Source: Impatiens glandulifera (lineage: Eukaryota; Streptophyta; Magnoliopsida; Ericales; Balsaminaceae). Taken from it: DNA of 64,000 nt. The stretch covers positions 49,599,689-49,663,688 of the forward strand of contig NC_061868.1 in the NCBI RefSeq assembly GCF_907164915.1, given 5' to 3'. Positions 45,001 to 58,614 of this stretch are shown here, piece after piece. A program made the translations under genes and the position numbers. The notes beneath the pieces were generated by a model. It had not been told where the DNA came from and did not search any database. It saw only the letters and a program-made list of their open reading frames with translations. The first letter of the stretch is position 1, and each line of letters starts with the position of its first letter.

Positions 45001-48000
45001 AGGCCACATCAAGTGCTTATACCCTTTGAAATTTATTTTTCACTTAGTTTATAGTACCTTTTTGGCACTTATATTTACAAAGTTTTTTTTTGGGGGAGGG
45101 GGGGACTAAAGGAGAACTAACATGACACCCCACAGTCATGGCCCCCCGCTTAAACTCAAAGCGCTTCCAGATGGTATATTTACAAAGTTATCTTGAGCTT
45201 AAATGAGATAAATAAGCAAGACAAGACTATTATGACCTAATATAAACAAGCGATTCTTATCCACCCATACCTGAATATAGATCACACCCATGTTATCCAT
45301 CAAACAAATGGAAATAATGTGCCAAAGTAACTTCTATAGAGCAGAAATATTAGAACCACAAAAGCTGAACAGAGAAACTAAGTATTGGCTAGAAAAAGGA
45401 ATGTCCAACTTAAAAATATTGATAAAGAAGGGACTGTAAGACATTAGTATATATTCTGAAACCAACACATGCATCATGTGGCAAGCAACCAAGAGCTTAC
45501 CTTCCTCTGATTTGCGTTCCATGAAATGAACAAAAGCTTTTCCATCCTTCAAATTTAACACTCTGGCAGGGAACCAGGCTACTTGGCCATTAACACCTTT
45601 ACAAACCTACAGTATCAAATAAAGAGGTCAAGATAGAAAAGCAATGCCAATAAAGAAGCAAAGAACCCTAAACATGTCAATGATCACTTATAAGCTGTTG
45701 CAACGAAAAGAATAATCACTTATTATTTTAAAATCACAGACCTCTACAAGGCAGCCCTCCTTGATCCTATTCTCAAGCTGATTAGAAGCTTCTTCTACAA
45801 CAAAATCTTCAGAAGTGCAAGAAGCCAAGATTGGTCCATTCCCAGATTCAGGAGGAAGAGCCTCAGTCATATTAGAAGCTCTACAAGACTTGTTCGACGT
45901 TGCTTCCTTGACACTTATATCTATTGCTAAACTTCCATATGCAGTTACCATCTTGTTTTCCGTTGATTCCAAAGGAACTTCTCCAGAAATAAGCGGCAAC
46001 TCACCATGATTAGATTCTTTCTCCTTAACACTTTGTCTGTTCACATAATGGGTACCAGAAGCACTGGGATAATCTTTGGGAGGAACTTCTCCTGATGGTT
46101 GGGGAACTCTCCAATGACCACCTGGACCAGCTTCCAACAATTGACTCAAAGGCAAAGGATCTTTAATAGCAATGATTTTTCCAGCTTGTGTTATTGCATC
46201 TGCTGCCAGCTCTGCAGCTTTTAATATGGTGTTCAAGTTTTCAGCATGTCTTGAGGCAGTTGAAGCCGATTCAATTCTTCTCTGAGCAGCTTCCTTTGCA
46301 GCAGCTATGATTGATAAACTGGAAGGGTTGGCGCCATTACCTCCCTTCAAAATGGAAGCAGCGTCCAACTTCACAAGGTTGTTAACAGCATCAGAAAGAG
46401 AAGCTGTAGTCATCTGGCCAGAGTTCCAAGTTCCTATAGAGGACAGTGCTTCATCAACCATTAGTTTTGCTTGCAATGCAGCGTTTGATGCAACCTGAGC
46501 AGCTGCAGCTGCTGCCCTTGCAACAGAAGCAGCTGCATTGATAGCAACTGCAGCAGAAACTAATTTGGCTTCAGCTTCTGAAACAATATTAGAATTCTTC
46601 TGCTTTGCCAACTGATTCCAAATACTTTGTCTTTGATTAACAGCAGCGGCGGCAAAAACAGAAGCATTTTCAGCTTGTTGTCTAGAGTCCTCCACTTTAG
46701 CGGAAGAGTCTTCTGATATTAAGGCTGACTGTTGTGGTCTCTTCCCCACACTTTTAGGGTTAGTGGAGGGTGCAGGAAATAAGGATGCAATGTTTGGAGT
46801 AGAAATAGCTAGAGATGTTGATAGTTGAGTAGGAGAAACAATAGAAGAAACAGTTCCTGTGTGAGTTTGAGTCTGTAAGGTTGTCTGACCAACATCCTCC
46901 CAAGCAAGAGCTTTCTTTCTCTTTCTAGACTTCACTTCTTCGGTCATCTGCTTGGATGCTACTATATCTTTCTTTAACTCAGGCACAGAAATGTTTGTTG
47001 AGATGCTGGAACTTCCTAAATGCGCTGTAGTAAGAGATCCATGTTTCAGACCAGAAATAACAGGTGCTGAATACTCCTTGGTAGGAGTTAACTTCGCAGC
47101 CTCGGTCATGGACCGACCAGACAAGCGAGCTTTTCCATCAGGGGCAGAAGACGGAGGAGTTGCAACCAAAGGGCCAGGAAATGGTCCCTGAGATAGCCAA
47201 GAAGTGCTAGGTCCAAAACCCCTTGAAGGGGGAGTTTGATAAGGATTCAAAGGTAGAGATGCTTGATGATAATCAGGACATACACTTCGTGGAACGCCAC
47301 TTAAATGCAAACCTTCGAAAGAAGGAGTGGATACATTCCACAGGGGGGGTGACAGAGGGGGAATATAATTGCCAACTGGAGGGGTGTCCATGCTACTTTG
47401 TCTACCAACAGTTGAAGAAAGAACTATCTGAGGCACACTCTGTTTTATTTGTTGTTCAAAAGATCTAGCACCTGCTATTTTCAATTCAGAATTACAATTA
47501 AGTATTAGAACTACACAAAGAATTTTTTTTAGTGAAGATCAAACATTAGAAAAATGTGATTGCAAAGAGGTTCAAGATTTGCTGATAAAGATTTTTTTAC
47601 CTTGGAGTCGTTCTAGATTAGCACGCCACACAGGATCCAATACCCTCCCACCACCATCTAAAAATAATGAGAAAACTAAGCCATAACAACAGGACTAAAT
47701 TGATAATAGCAGTGTCAGAATAACTAACCAGGTACTCCAAATGCTGAGGCCATACATGCTTCATCAGGCACAGCCCCTTGTCTGCAACAAAAAATTACAA
47801 GCCACCAATATATAAAAGAAGTGAACTTTATTTCATTGATAAGACTGGGAAAACCAAGACAAGTCATGACATCAATTGGCATAAGTTACTCAAGAAAACA
47901 TAAAAAATAAATCATGTAACATCACTAAAAGAAAACTCAAAGCTCCGAAGGTCCTAACTCAAACGAGTTGAAATCAACTTGAAGCTACACTCTATTTGCA

Positions 48001-51000
48001 GATGCTACACAGGCGTGATTTGGCTTGGTGTACAAGAAACATCGCTTGTCATAGATATATTTGCCTAAAGTTACTGCAAGTAACCACAAGTTACAATCCT
48101 AGGATGTAACCCATGGCACAAGAAAAGGGTGGTTGCATTTGTATTACGTGTAATGTTTGCCTAACTTTCCCTATGAAACAGTTCATATAATAGGTTGCCT
48201 AACTATACCTATAAATAAGAAAACTCTAGCAGTAAGTGATATACATCATAAGCTGCCTAACTGAAATGTTAACCGCTAACATACATTGTCAGCTAAACAA
48301 ATGTGTGGGGTCTCCAACTTTCTGATTGATTAGACTGTGTAAACTATTCCACTTCCTTAGGTTGCTGCAGTTGGTATTAACCAACATGATACAAAAAAAA
48401 AGCACCAGATACCAGATCTGAATCTAACACATAGTAATCCTCCCAAGGACCAAGGAAGTTTTGGTGAAGCACACAGATTCTAATGCTAAAATATAAATGG
48501 CTCTCAAAAGACGTGCATTAAGGAAACAACACACTGTTACAGGTTTAACTCTCTGCAGTTCTTTAAGATTCAAACATAATCAATAGCATATAATGCTTCT
48601 GTAAGATGAAGATTACAGACAATGCTAACTAAAATTACAAGAGAAACTCACCTTAAGGATCCAAAAACAAAAATCTGTGCTCTCAGTTGCACTTGCTGCA
48701 AATCTGTAAAAGGTTGCTTAAACAAAGAAGATGGAGGCATTGATGTGTTCAAATCAGGCAACTTGGAAGAAGAAACAGGAGTAAGGCTTGCACCGCCATG
48801 TTCCACTTTCCCAAAAGATTTCAATCCTTCAAATTGCACCGGCGGACTACTACCAGAGATGATCAATGGAGAAATGCGTGACTTGCTCCCTTTCTCAGAT
48901 TGTTTGGCAGATGGAATTTCATTATCAATACTTCCCTTCTTGGCACCATCTTTTCCTCTAGCCTTTCCAGACCCACGTCTTGTTTTAAGTTCTGTTGGGT
49001 CTTTGGGTGCACATAAAGTCTCTACAGCTCCCATAGAAGTGCCACAAGACACATCTGACACCAGTTTAGAAACCATTTGATTAACAACAGGTGTTGATGG
49101 CGATGCAGCAGACCCCTTTATCAAGAATATCAACAATCACTAATGATGAACCGCAGTACAAAGAGGAGAAATTTTGTCAAGATATAAGGATAAAAAATTA
49201 AAGAATAATAGGTTACCATGGATTTTTTGGAAGCCCTTCTAACTGTAGATGATGGTGTATTCTTGTTACTTTTTTCCTTTAAAAAACATTCTGATGGGCT
49301 TGTCATTCCAATAATGCTTGGATCAACTTTAGGAGCACCATTACCACTTGGTTTCTGGAAGACTGAAGCGACTTTGACTACCTCAGGAAGTAGAGTAATG
49401 TTAATTCTTGAGTCCCGAACTCCGCCTTCCTTACCTTGTTCATTTTGGTTAAGATCGGAACTACTTTTTTTGGGAAAAAGATCGGAACTACTTGTAACAG
49501 ACAGCATTTCAGAATCATGTTTGCAAGAACTGTCTCCACCTAAAACCACACAGGAATTCATCAATATGAAGAAAATTACAAGAATGTTTTCTCATACCAG
49601 GAAAATCCAGCTTTCTTCTCCTGGATGGAATGCATGCAGCATTTATTAATCATTGGTGGAAAACCAGCTTTACACAGTGTTGACTAACATAGGCCTTGTT
49701 CGGTTGTTGTTTTTTTTTAAAATCAAGAGAGAAAAATTAAATGATGGGTGATGATTTTGAGAAGGTAATGATTATTTTTGATAAAAAAGACTTAAAGGGT
49801 ATTGATATATATAAATAAAATAAAAAATAATAATTTAATATAGAGAGTATTTTAGTATTTTGGTTAATGAAATGAGTGATGTGATTGGTGAGAAGTGATT
49901 GATTGGAAAATTGATTTTGTAAAGATTAAAATTAAAACCTTTAGAGAACAAGGCCATATTTTGTAGTAGGCATTTGGCAAGCATGACTAATTCTGTTAAG
50001 GAAAAGTGGTGGGAGATCAACTTGTATTATTTACCAGAGGTTTAGTCAGTATCCACTCAATAATATTTGCACTTCAATGTGAAAACTTTTCTTCTTTTTC
50101 AAAGTTCTTTTACAATATAAATCCCTAGTACAAATGTAAGAAAAGAATGGACAAAAAGAGTTTACAATATAATATAAGAAAAAGGAGAGATAAGATTAAT
50201 CATTTCCCATCTTAATTGGTAAAACACAATACTATCTGAATAGCACGGTAATAACTAAATTAAATAAGATAACATGTTCATAAAAGTCAGTTAAAATATA
50301 ATATTTGAAACGAACAAGAGACATGATATGAAGTATCTAGGGAAGGGTCATGGATTGACCTCTTCAAAAGAAGAGGATGCTAAGCTTTCAACACAGTGAG
50401 CAAGTTCAGGAAAGAAACAATAACATTCAAACCATCCAAAACACAACACAAGATAAGATATATTATCAGATGAGGGGATGCAAAGTTGGAAAGTGAAAAT
50501 AATATTGGACTCGAAAAAGAGATGAACCTGACTAACCTGTACAGACTGCTGATGCAACTTGATTATCTCCAGGGGAAACTGGTACTACAGCACCAGTCCC
50601 CTCTTTGACTTCTGGATCACATAAGATGAAGCCCACCTCGAACTTGTCAGAAGAATTTTGACTGCCTTCTTTGGCATCTATCAGCTGTTCATTTACATTA
50701 GCAGCATCGGAAGTGTATGCAACTGGAAATGATTCATCAACCATGTCCTGTTCCTTCAATTGTTTGCTATCAAAAACTGAATCACAGGCCTTCTCCATCG
50801 GCAAATGCTGGACAGTCATATCTTGTTTCAACTCCCCAGAAGAACCATAAGATGCTGTTTTTTCAAGTTCTGGAACAGTATATAACTTTCCCACACTTAC
50901 AGGGGATTCCCTTGGCAATCCATTTGGTTCCTTCAACGTTTCAGCATCAATATTCTCCATTTCACCTATACTCACGGGTTCCACATGTAGCAAAGATGCT

Positions 51001-52637
51001 CGTTCTTCCAAGTCTACATGCACCGGATTGCTGGCTTGAAAAGCGATATTTGATACTGCAAAAGCAGAAAAGGGGTTACAGAAATAATTAAGCATACCTA
51101 ATCATTATAATATTGATAAAACAAATCTCTCATTTCTAGCACCTGCTTTATTCATGGCATTGATCTCATGTTCTGAGTCAGTAAATGTACCATTGCCCAA
51201 CTCCAAGGTTTTTTCATCAGGTGCAGACACAACCCTGTCCTCATCTCCATAAGATTCTATTTGATCAGCTTCCACATTAATAGGTTCACAAGGAGACCTT
51301 GCATTCTCCTTGTCATTACGGGAAGTATCATCATTATCCTCTCTAGATACAATACTTCCTTTGGTTAATTGCAAATTGTCAGCTAATGTGGAAGGGGATA
51401 CAGATTCATTACCAGTCAGATATTCCTTATGGATTCCACAAACATTAATCAAGCCTTCTACACTCCCATGTATCTGCTTTTCAGCAAGCAATTCCGTAGA
51501 TTTTCCTATGGAAATCGAATTCTCTACAGTTGACATCAAGGATGGCTTACTATCTAACTGCTCACCATTTCCCTGCAAATTTCGGTTCACATCCAATGAT
51601 GGGCAGGATAGTTCCTCACTAACAAAATTAGTTCGATGCACTTTCTCAGAATCGGCCTCGGAAGGAGGATGAGGAAGATTAGCTAAAGCACAATTCACCG
51701 AGGCAAATGCGCTTTCTCTAATTGCATTGTCATTGTCACCCTCCTTATGCGGCAAAAGGACTTGATTTAATGCATCACCAGTGTCTTTTGATGGGTCACT
51801 CTTAAGATCGTGACTTTCTCCGTGGCTCAACGCCACAGCATTCTGAGAAGAACTTGTGCTATTTATTGGTGCACCATCAATTTCCATGCCAGCACTGGGG
51901 CGTTCTTCTGCTTCACTGTAAAGTAAGTCTTTAGCAGAAATTTGGAGTTCAGTGATGGTTGCAGTATCACATTTTGTTTTACCTGCAACATTCTTCTCAA
52001 CTACATCCATATCGTGTCTTGCACTGACTGAGTTTTGATCAAGGCCACATGAATTCTTAAGCAAAGAAATTTCAGTTACTTGAACATGTGAAATACCTTC
52101 ATTGCCATTTGTTCCAGATAAATTTCCAAGAACATTGTCTGATTCTAATGGAGCTTTTGAATTTGCATTACCCACCTCCCCACCAACTTGACTTGGATAA
52201 CAGCCCACCATTTGCTCGTTTAGGCTATCAAGCACATCACAGGGCTCAGATTCCTCAATGATAGTCTCTACTGGGATCATTTCTTCCTGACCAACTGATT
52301 TTAATAACATCTCAACAGATTCAAATGATGCTGCCTCCGACCATGCATTGTTATGCCTCACAATGGAACAAGATTCAGCACCACTGGAGCCGAACTCTAT
52401 TGCACCACTTCCCCTGGAAAAATCCTCAATCCAATTGTTTTCTTCCTGACTTGGTATGCCAAGAAAAACCTCGTTCTCCACCAAACTGTCAAACCTTAAA
52501 GGATCATGAAGGCTGTCACTGAAATCAAACTTAGGGAGAGCATATGGCCTTAAAACAGGAGAAAACTTGGAGTTCACTTCACCAGTTAAGTGACGATTCT
52601 GGTCTTCAATATCATTGTCATCATATTCCATTGGCAT
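42092..52637 (-). CDS. Agenet/Tudor-domain nuclear protein of the G2484-1 type
   Basis: Fourteen coding exons: 52637-51143, 51055-50537, 49539-49217, 49115-48652, 47781-47729, 47657-47601, 47471-45742, 45606-45501, 44584-44416, 44007-43940, 43845-43733, 43506-42778, 42318-42231, 42108-42092; 5931 nt, 1976 residues. The N-terminal half is acidic and serine-rich with repeated SV-rich words. FTDLQQVQLRAQIFVFG and DEACMASAFG are signature words of the plant G2484-1 family. An alanine-rich helical stretch follows (about 1240-1420), then a bipartite Agenet module (WFPARVLNLKDGKAFVHFME; EWITIEAEGCMAPKIRTPHP; GDRVDVWVEYCWREGNV) and a basic tail with EPRRSSRKIQPTSR and LLEGLQSSLVISK. Agenet domains are plant Tudor-like modules that read chromatin marks or bind RNA-related partners. 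A 5' leader exon lies at about 53765-53523. Confidence 0.9.
49692..49955 (+). mobile_element. MITE, copy 2, in an intron of the Agenet gene
   Basis: 264 bp with terminal inverted repeats GGCCTTGTTC / GAACAAGGCC, flanked by ATA on both sides (49689-49691, 49956-49958), a possible 3-bp target duplication. It sits in intron 50536-49540 and is homologous, in opposite orientation, to 37149-37408. Confidence 0.8.
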
Positions 52638-53522
52638 ATACCTAACAAAGAGCAAAAATTGTCAAGGAACAAGGAAAAAAAGTAATTGATTACACACAAT
52701 ACTGAAGAGATCATACACTGCCTTTACACTTACTATTTCTACCATTCAAAATCCACTTCCAGACTGAAATGTTGAAAATTCAAAGTGTTTGAGATGTTTA
52801 CAAATTGACACACACTTATAGCCTACAAAAATAAACATAACAATTCTCATTGGAGTGAGTTCCCTATTAATAAAAAAAATACATTTGTCCCATTATATTG
52901 GATCTTCAATTTTGAAAGTCCAAAATTATTTTATCTGGTCAATACATTCCCTGTTTAACATAAACCACACTATACATTCACTAATCAATAGAGCGCAGTA
53001 GTCTGGGTATTTATTTCCCCAATCTTCTGAATTCAGCATCCTGATAAAAATCGGATCCACAAAACAGTGCCTCCATGACATAAGTCACCAGAACCTATAT
53101 ATATTATATTCTATCTCTAGAACACATTATCAGCAAGGTATAAATAAGAAAATTAAATCCCAAAGGCCCAAATATCAACTAAGACAAATACTAGGACTTG
53201 AATATTGCAAGGAGAAAATGAAAATAGGCTGGAATTGCTTTACACACCTAATTATTTTGTATATTAATATGAACAAATTGGACCAAATGGAAGAAAAACA
53301 AATATCTCATACTCAAGCTACAGCCTTTTAACTTGAAGCATAGAGTGCTGAGTCTAGAACAATATTAGCTACACAATAATCACGAATCAGTGCTAAGAAG
53401 GTAAAAGCAAAACAAGTTGAACATTTATCAATCCATGACAGTTTAATCTCTCACGTAGAATTAAGAACTCAGTCGATGGAGAGAGATGAATAGTACCAGA
53501 AGAAGAAGTCTAGAGACGCTAC

Positions 53523-53765
53523 CTCCCTCCATCCGGAGACGAATCCCTAACCGTTGATCAACCCTAGCTATCCAACTCAAGTGCACAGCTAACCCTAGTA
53601 GCCGTCCGCCTAGTGTTTGACGATAGTCTATGAAAATCCAAGCACTGGAATCCAAAATCTTTGACGAGTCACTTCGAGAAATAGATTCCAACTCAATCGA
53701 ACGGGGGAAAGCGGTAGAAACAGAGCGGGACAATTTGCAGAGAGAAGAAGAAGAAGAGACCGCCT
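53523..53765 (-). other. 5' untranslated exon of the Agenet gene
   Basis: CTT-rich leader start near 53765, GT donor at 53522-53521 after ...GGATGGAGGGAG, and the acceptor TTTGTTAG at 52643-52642 precedes the coding ATG at 52637 by four bases. The open frame inside does not continue in frame into the gene. Confidence 0.6.
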
Positions 53766-53769
53766 TCAG

Positions 53770-54770
53770 TCTTTTCTAGTTATTTTATCTTGTACTGTAC
53801 TTTTCATTTTTGGACCATAGAATTTAATAGAAAAAAGTCAAAGAAAATTGACCATTTTGAATAAAAATCTTTTTACTTTAGAATCTCAAACATAATATTG
53901 TGAAAATTTTATATTTATTATATATTATATTTAATGAAGTCAAAAATCAACTATTTTATTAAAATTATTTTTACACTAAATAAAGTTTAAAATAAATTAT
54001 AATTTAAATCATAATCTATATAAGTAATAATGATTAAAAAAGAATATGTTCTATCATAAAGAAATACAAACACACTTTCAAATTCTAATTTTCACTATTT
54101 TTAACAAGAGAAATGATTTTAATTTACAAATATAGAGTTAATTTGATTTGTTAAATTAATTGTTTTTTAAGAAATTAAAAATATATATATATTTAAATTA
54201 TTTTTTTAGCAAAATTAATAAACATTTTATTCATAAAAAAAATTAAAAATATATTATATCCAAATAAATAAAAACTATAACTAGTTATTCACATTTTATT
54301 TGTATAAAAAAAAAATCCATGCATATAAAAAATTAGAGTCATAGAGCATAAAATAAAATTAAAAAAAAAAAACCTAAAACAATTCAAAATAAAACTGCAG
54401 ATTTGAAAAAAAAAATCTTGTTTAAAAACTATTTTAGAATAAATAATATTTTAAAATATAAAAATTTAATAATATTTATCTGTTAAAACTCAATTTCATT
54501 CAAACACTTTCCAATCATAAAATTATATATTAGAATCATCTTTTATTATATTAAAATATTGTAATTAATATTGTATTGAATAAAAATAAGTTTTATAACA
54601 TAGTTCTTTTTATTGTCTATTTTTAAGGTCAATATATTATAGATTTAATTATAGATTGTGATGTCACAATACAAATTATTAGTGAGTCTGGAAGTTAGAA
54701 ATTTACTTCAAGTACATTATTACATATAATACATCTAACACTGATTCCCCTCCAAGAGACAGATTTCATG
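53770..54770. other. AT-rich spacer
   Basis: No gene or clear repeat. It separates the Agenet gene promoter from the 3' end of the DUF547 gene. Confidence 0.6.
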
Positions 54771-54789
54771 CACTACTGCAGGTCGAAAA

Positions 54790-57700
54790 CTACGAAACCG
54801 ATAGCTCGAAATTCCATGTCTTCTCAGTCAAACTTTTCGAGAAAATGTACCTGAACCTCCAACTGTAAGGCAGCCATTCAATCATATGTGAAGTTTTCTT
54901 GTTGTGTTTCTGATCAATGCACCTCATGATAGCATCCTGGAGCTTCTTGTCTACGTTTTCAGCTACCCAGTTGAGAAGATCATCTGAGCTGATAGATGAC
55001 TCCTTCGCGAATCTGTCAATCAGCTTCGGTAAAAAGACTTTCTTCGACTTCTTCAGGAATATGTTGGCTTGAAGAAACTCCCTTTTTGCTGCTTCCAATT
55101 CGTCTTGGAGATTTGATGCCGTGTAGACTTTTAACTGCGAAAGGGATCAACATATTCTAACTGATTACTAAATAAACATGTCTAATTCAAGACTGAAGGC
55201 AATAAAGCTGAGATGTTTTTCAACAGCAAGATAACGAAAGAAATTCACCACTGGATCAGAAATAGTTCCAGTGCAAAGGGCGAAACAAACAATAGGAACA
55301 GGATTTGGAAGTCTGAACTTTGAGCTGAGGAGTTGCCTTTCTTCTCCATTCCTTTTCTTGAGGGCAGTTGACAGAATGACATCATACCACTGTTACCCGA
55401 CCAAAGAAAACTAGAGATAATAAGAAAATAAATCACCATAGTTTTAAGTGGCATTGTATGTTCATATTCATTCAATAACCAAACAAGTGAAAATTGTAAG
55501 AAATGACACTAATAGCAGTAATAGAGGTGATACCCGTCCAATTCGAGGCGTGCGAAACCCAAAAATCGATTGCTCTATGGAATTTATACTAATAACATGC
55601 CCATTGATATTGTATGCAGCCTGCACTACACAAGAAAGTGATCAATTTACACGCAGAGAAAGCAGACTATATCATGGCAGCAATTGGTTAGAAGGAAATA
55701 TTAAAGAGATTCAGTAATATAAGCTAAAACACTAGATGCAAATTGCACTTCTAGAATCACAACAATTCATCACCTAATAAAGCCTAAAAACTGACTGTAA
55801 CTTCAAATAAATTCTTTTTTAGATCATCTTCAATTCACAACTAGTTAACTAGCTTTCTTTTTTATGACCAGAGTGTTCGGGCCTCTACTAATCCTCGAGG
55901 GGTCTAGCGCAGAAGCCCGCGTCAATCCAGGTGTTTTTAATTGGAATCAAACATAAGACCTAATGGTGGTAAGCCACTTAATTCAAGTCTGTTGTCAGTT
56001 GAGCTACCTCGGGTGGGGGTTACAAAGAAGAGTTGACTATCGTTATAAACTGCTCAAAACTCAATTAAATTGAAAGAAAATGACTATCCAAGTACATGGT
56101 AAACAACAAATAGTGCTGTACCTTGTGAAACAAGGCTAGTCTTCTCAAGGAATGGTGAGGTATCCCATATGCTAAATAAGCCTGCAAAACCAACAGTAGA
56201 ATAATAAATATAGAATATATTCTGAAAGAAATATTTTTGAAAACACAAGTTACAAATTGTGTAAGATGTTTACATGCATGACTAGGGAATTATGTAAGTT
56301 GATCCAAAACGCAATCTTCGCATCTTCTTCCATTTCACTTGGGTTTAATCTTTCCAGTTGTTCCACAAGAAGCCTGATTCATGAAAACAAAAAATCTACT
56401 TCAGAGAATCTGTCTGGCATTAGAGAAAATTACCATAGATGTGTAGGTTTTGAGAAGGACATGCCTGTAATTGTTTATGGCATAAGATACACGATAAAAA
56501 TGGCCTTTATCGGCTGATATCGAGGATATCTCAATGATAGACTTACAAGACCAATCCCTCTCTTCCCCAACTCCTCTTCGAGGAAGAACATTGGTTGATG
56601 ATCTAGAGAGTAAAGGAGACCGATTTTGTTCCATCTCCATAGAAGCTTTACTACGAATCCAGCAGTATATGGCAGCCATGCATTTGACCATTTCCTCTGA
56701 TAACTTACTTGGACATTGATTGAGATGATCCTTCAGTGTGCGCAGCCCAGAAACTTTTCCTATTGATGGTTTCGGATATTGTACCTGTTTTACATTGCTT
56801 ATGGTATTAGACAAAAATAACTGAAGTTTCTGATAGTGAAAAAGAAGTTTAGAAAAAAACAAAAGAAACTATCCTACCTTACCATGGTCAGTGGGGCAGC
56901 CTTTCTCAAACTGTATGCTTGCTTTCCCACTTAATAAAGAAACATTTCGCTTCTTCGAATGAAGTGGTGTAGATTTACCACCCAGGTCATTTATTGATGA
57001 TAGTGTTTGCAAAGGCTGAAGTGGGAGCTTTTTGGAAGAGCAAAAGGAACTTGAAATTACACTTTGGTGTTTCCTTGTTTCCACTTTTGGGTGTGCTGGT
57101 GAAATCATTCCTGAACTTTGTTCAGACTGAGGCTGACTAGAGCAGTGCTCGAAAATGCTTCTATATAGAGAAAGAACATGTTGTTCTCTGTTTGCAACTT
57201 CTTCTTCCAGTGATTCAATCTCAGTGATCAACTCTTTTGCCTGATAATTGGACACATAATAAGTTCATTGAAATCAACTTGCATGAGACAAATGATTAAC
57301 AATAGAACCGGAAAGTCGTAGAATCATAAACAATTACAAGACACGCGACTGTACATGTAGTCATATACAGAATAGAAGCTGGAACAAATACTGACTAAAA
57401 GTATCTTCAAATTTTGCATCCTCAAACTTACCTGTGTAGCAAAATGCCTATGACCAGGAGATAAAGTGCTAGATGCACGACCCATTGCCCTCTCAAGCAT
57501 CATCCGCATAGATTTTTCCTTCTGCAAACGCAGTTGTAGGCTGTCTATCTGCAAATTAGTCTCTTTCGTTAGACTTTCGAGTAAATTCAACTAAGGCTGT
57601 TCACAGGTCAAGTCAGTAAAAAATCCATAGTCAAGCTCGAATTCAGACATCTGATCATCTTGATAGGAAATTCACAAATATGTTCGTTTATATATTATTA

Positions 57701-58614
57701 ATAGTAGATAAATGTTAATCAAGTGGCATTGAATTCAAGTTGGAACACAACAAAGGTGAATGATTCAAATCTGGCTTGAATTTGATACTGATGGATTCTA
57801 CCTAAACAAAAGTAGTAATTAATTGAAACTTAAAGAATAAATCATTACATCTTTCTCCAAACTGGCACGATGACTTGAGTTCGTGTTGGTAGGAGAACTT
57901 TTGACAGATTGACCAATTTTATCATTTGCTTCACAATATTGTTTCGGTGGTGGTAGCACCTGCTAACCATAATTGTAGCAAGAACAATGCAAATTAGTAA
58001 ACATCTACATCTTGTAACAATTATTTTTCAGAAATAAATAAAACCGAGACTATGCTAAAACTGGTATTCTGTACCTGTGTTTCATTGATGAGGTTCTGTA
58101 ATGAATTTGAAACTGCAGCTCTTTGAATATCCAACTTCTTATCAGAAGCACTGGAAATATAGTACCACTTAAGATATGTACTCCATTTTGATGGAAAATA
58201 ACCAAATTAATGAATAATCTCCAATGAACAAATCAAATTGCAAGAGATTTTGAGTAGAACAAAATAATTTTATGAGATGATGAAGTAATACTTTCTGTAA
58301 TCTCAATAAATCAGCGTTGACTGTCAATGACCATAAGCATTTCAACTAAAATGAAATCTTCAGCTGAAGCAAACATGAAGAGGAAGGAAGTGACCAACTT
58401 CCATTCATATTCTTAACCAAAATGAACCAACCAAGAAGAAGAAAAAAAGACCATGAAACCAGCATTAGGAACAGTGCATAGGAGCTAAAAATGTTTGCAA
58501 TTTGCACCTTTTGGAGCGGTAGTGTTTACTTTGGCCCAGAAAATCAGCCAAGGATTCACCATTTCTCTTCCTGTGAGCTTTATCTCCATCTTCATCTACA
58601 ATGAAGGCATCCAT
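54790..58614 (-). CDS. DUF547 protein with N-terminal leucine-zipper (MIP1-type)
   Basis: Eleven coding exons: 58614-58508, 58150-58075, 57959-57849, 57548-57432, 57240-56878, 56784-56465, 56373-56274, 56181-56122, 55620-55534, 55389-55249, 55134-54790; 1827 nt, 608 residues. Start at MDAFIVDEDGDKAHRKRNG. A coiled-coil with IDSLQLRLQKEKSMRMMLER and ELITEIESLEEEVANREQHV (about 99-165) matches the MIP1 leucine-zipper region. The DUF547 domain (about 360-500) shows INNYRLLVEQLERLNPSEME, AKIAFWINLHNSLVMHAYLA, AYNINGHVISINSIEQSI, GFRTPRIGR and CFALCTGTISDPV; the C-terminus shows MIEWLPYSWRFRYIF. The intron 56464-56374 begins GC rather than GT. Biochemical function of DUF547 is not established. A leader exon and intron upstream (59210-58943, then to about 58651) seem non-coding. 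Confidence 0.92.
55850..56020 (-). mobile_element. tRNA-derived SINE in an intron of the DUF547 gene
   Basis: The minus strand reads TAGCTCAACTGA (56006-55995), close to the RNA polymerase III A box, and 41 bp later TGTTTGATTCC (55953-55943), close to the B box, followed by a GC-richer body and an A-rich end near 55860. Spacing and order fit a tRNA-like promoter, but the folded tRNA structure is not intact, so a SINE is more likely than a tRNA gene. Confidence 0.65.

Noticed and set aside
53461..53733. 90-codon frame at the 5' end of the Agenet gene
   Set aside because: Lies in the presumed untranslated first exon and does not join in frame to the coding start at 52637.
55943..56007. tRNA gene
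   Set aside because: A and B boxes are visible but I cannot pair an acceptor stem or anticodon arm; better explained as a SINE.
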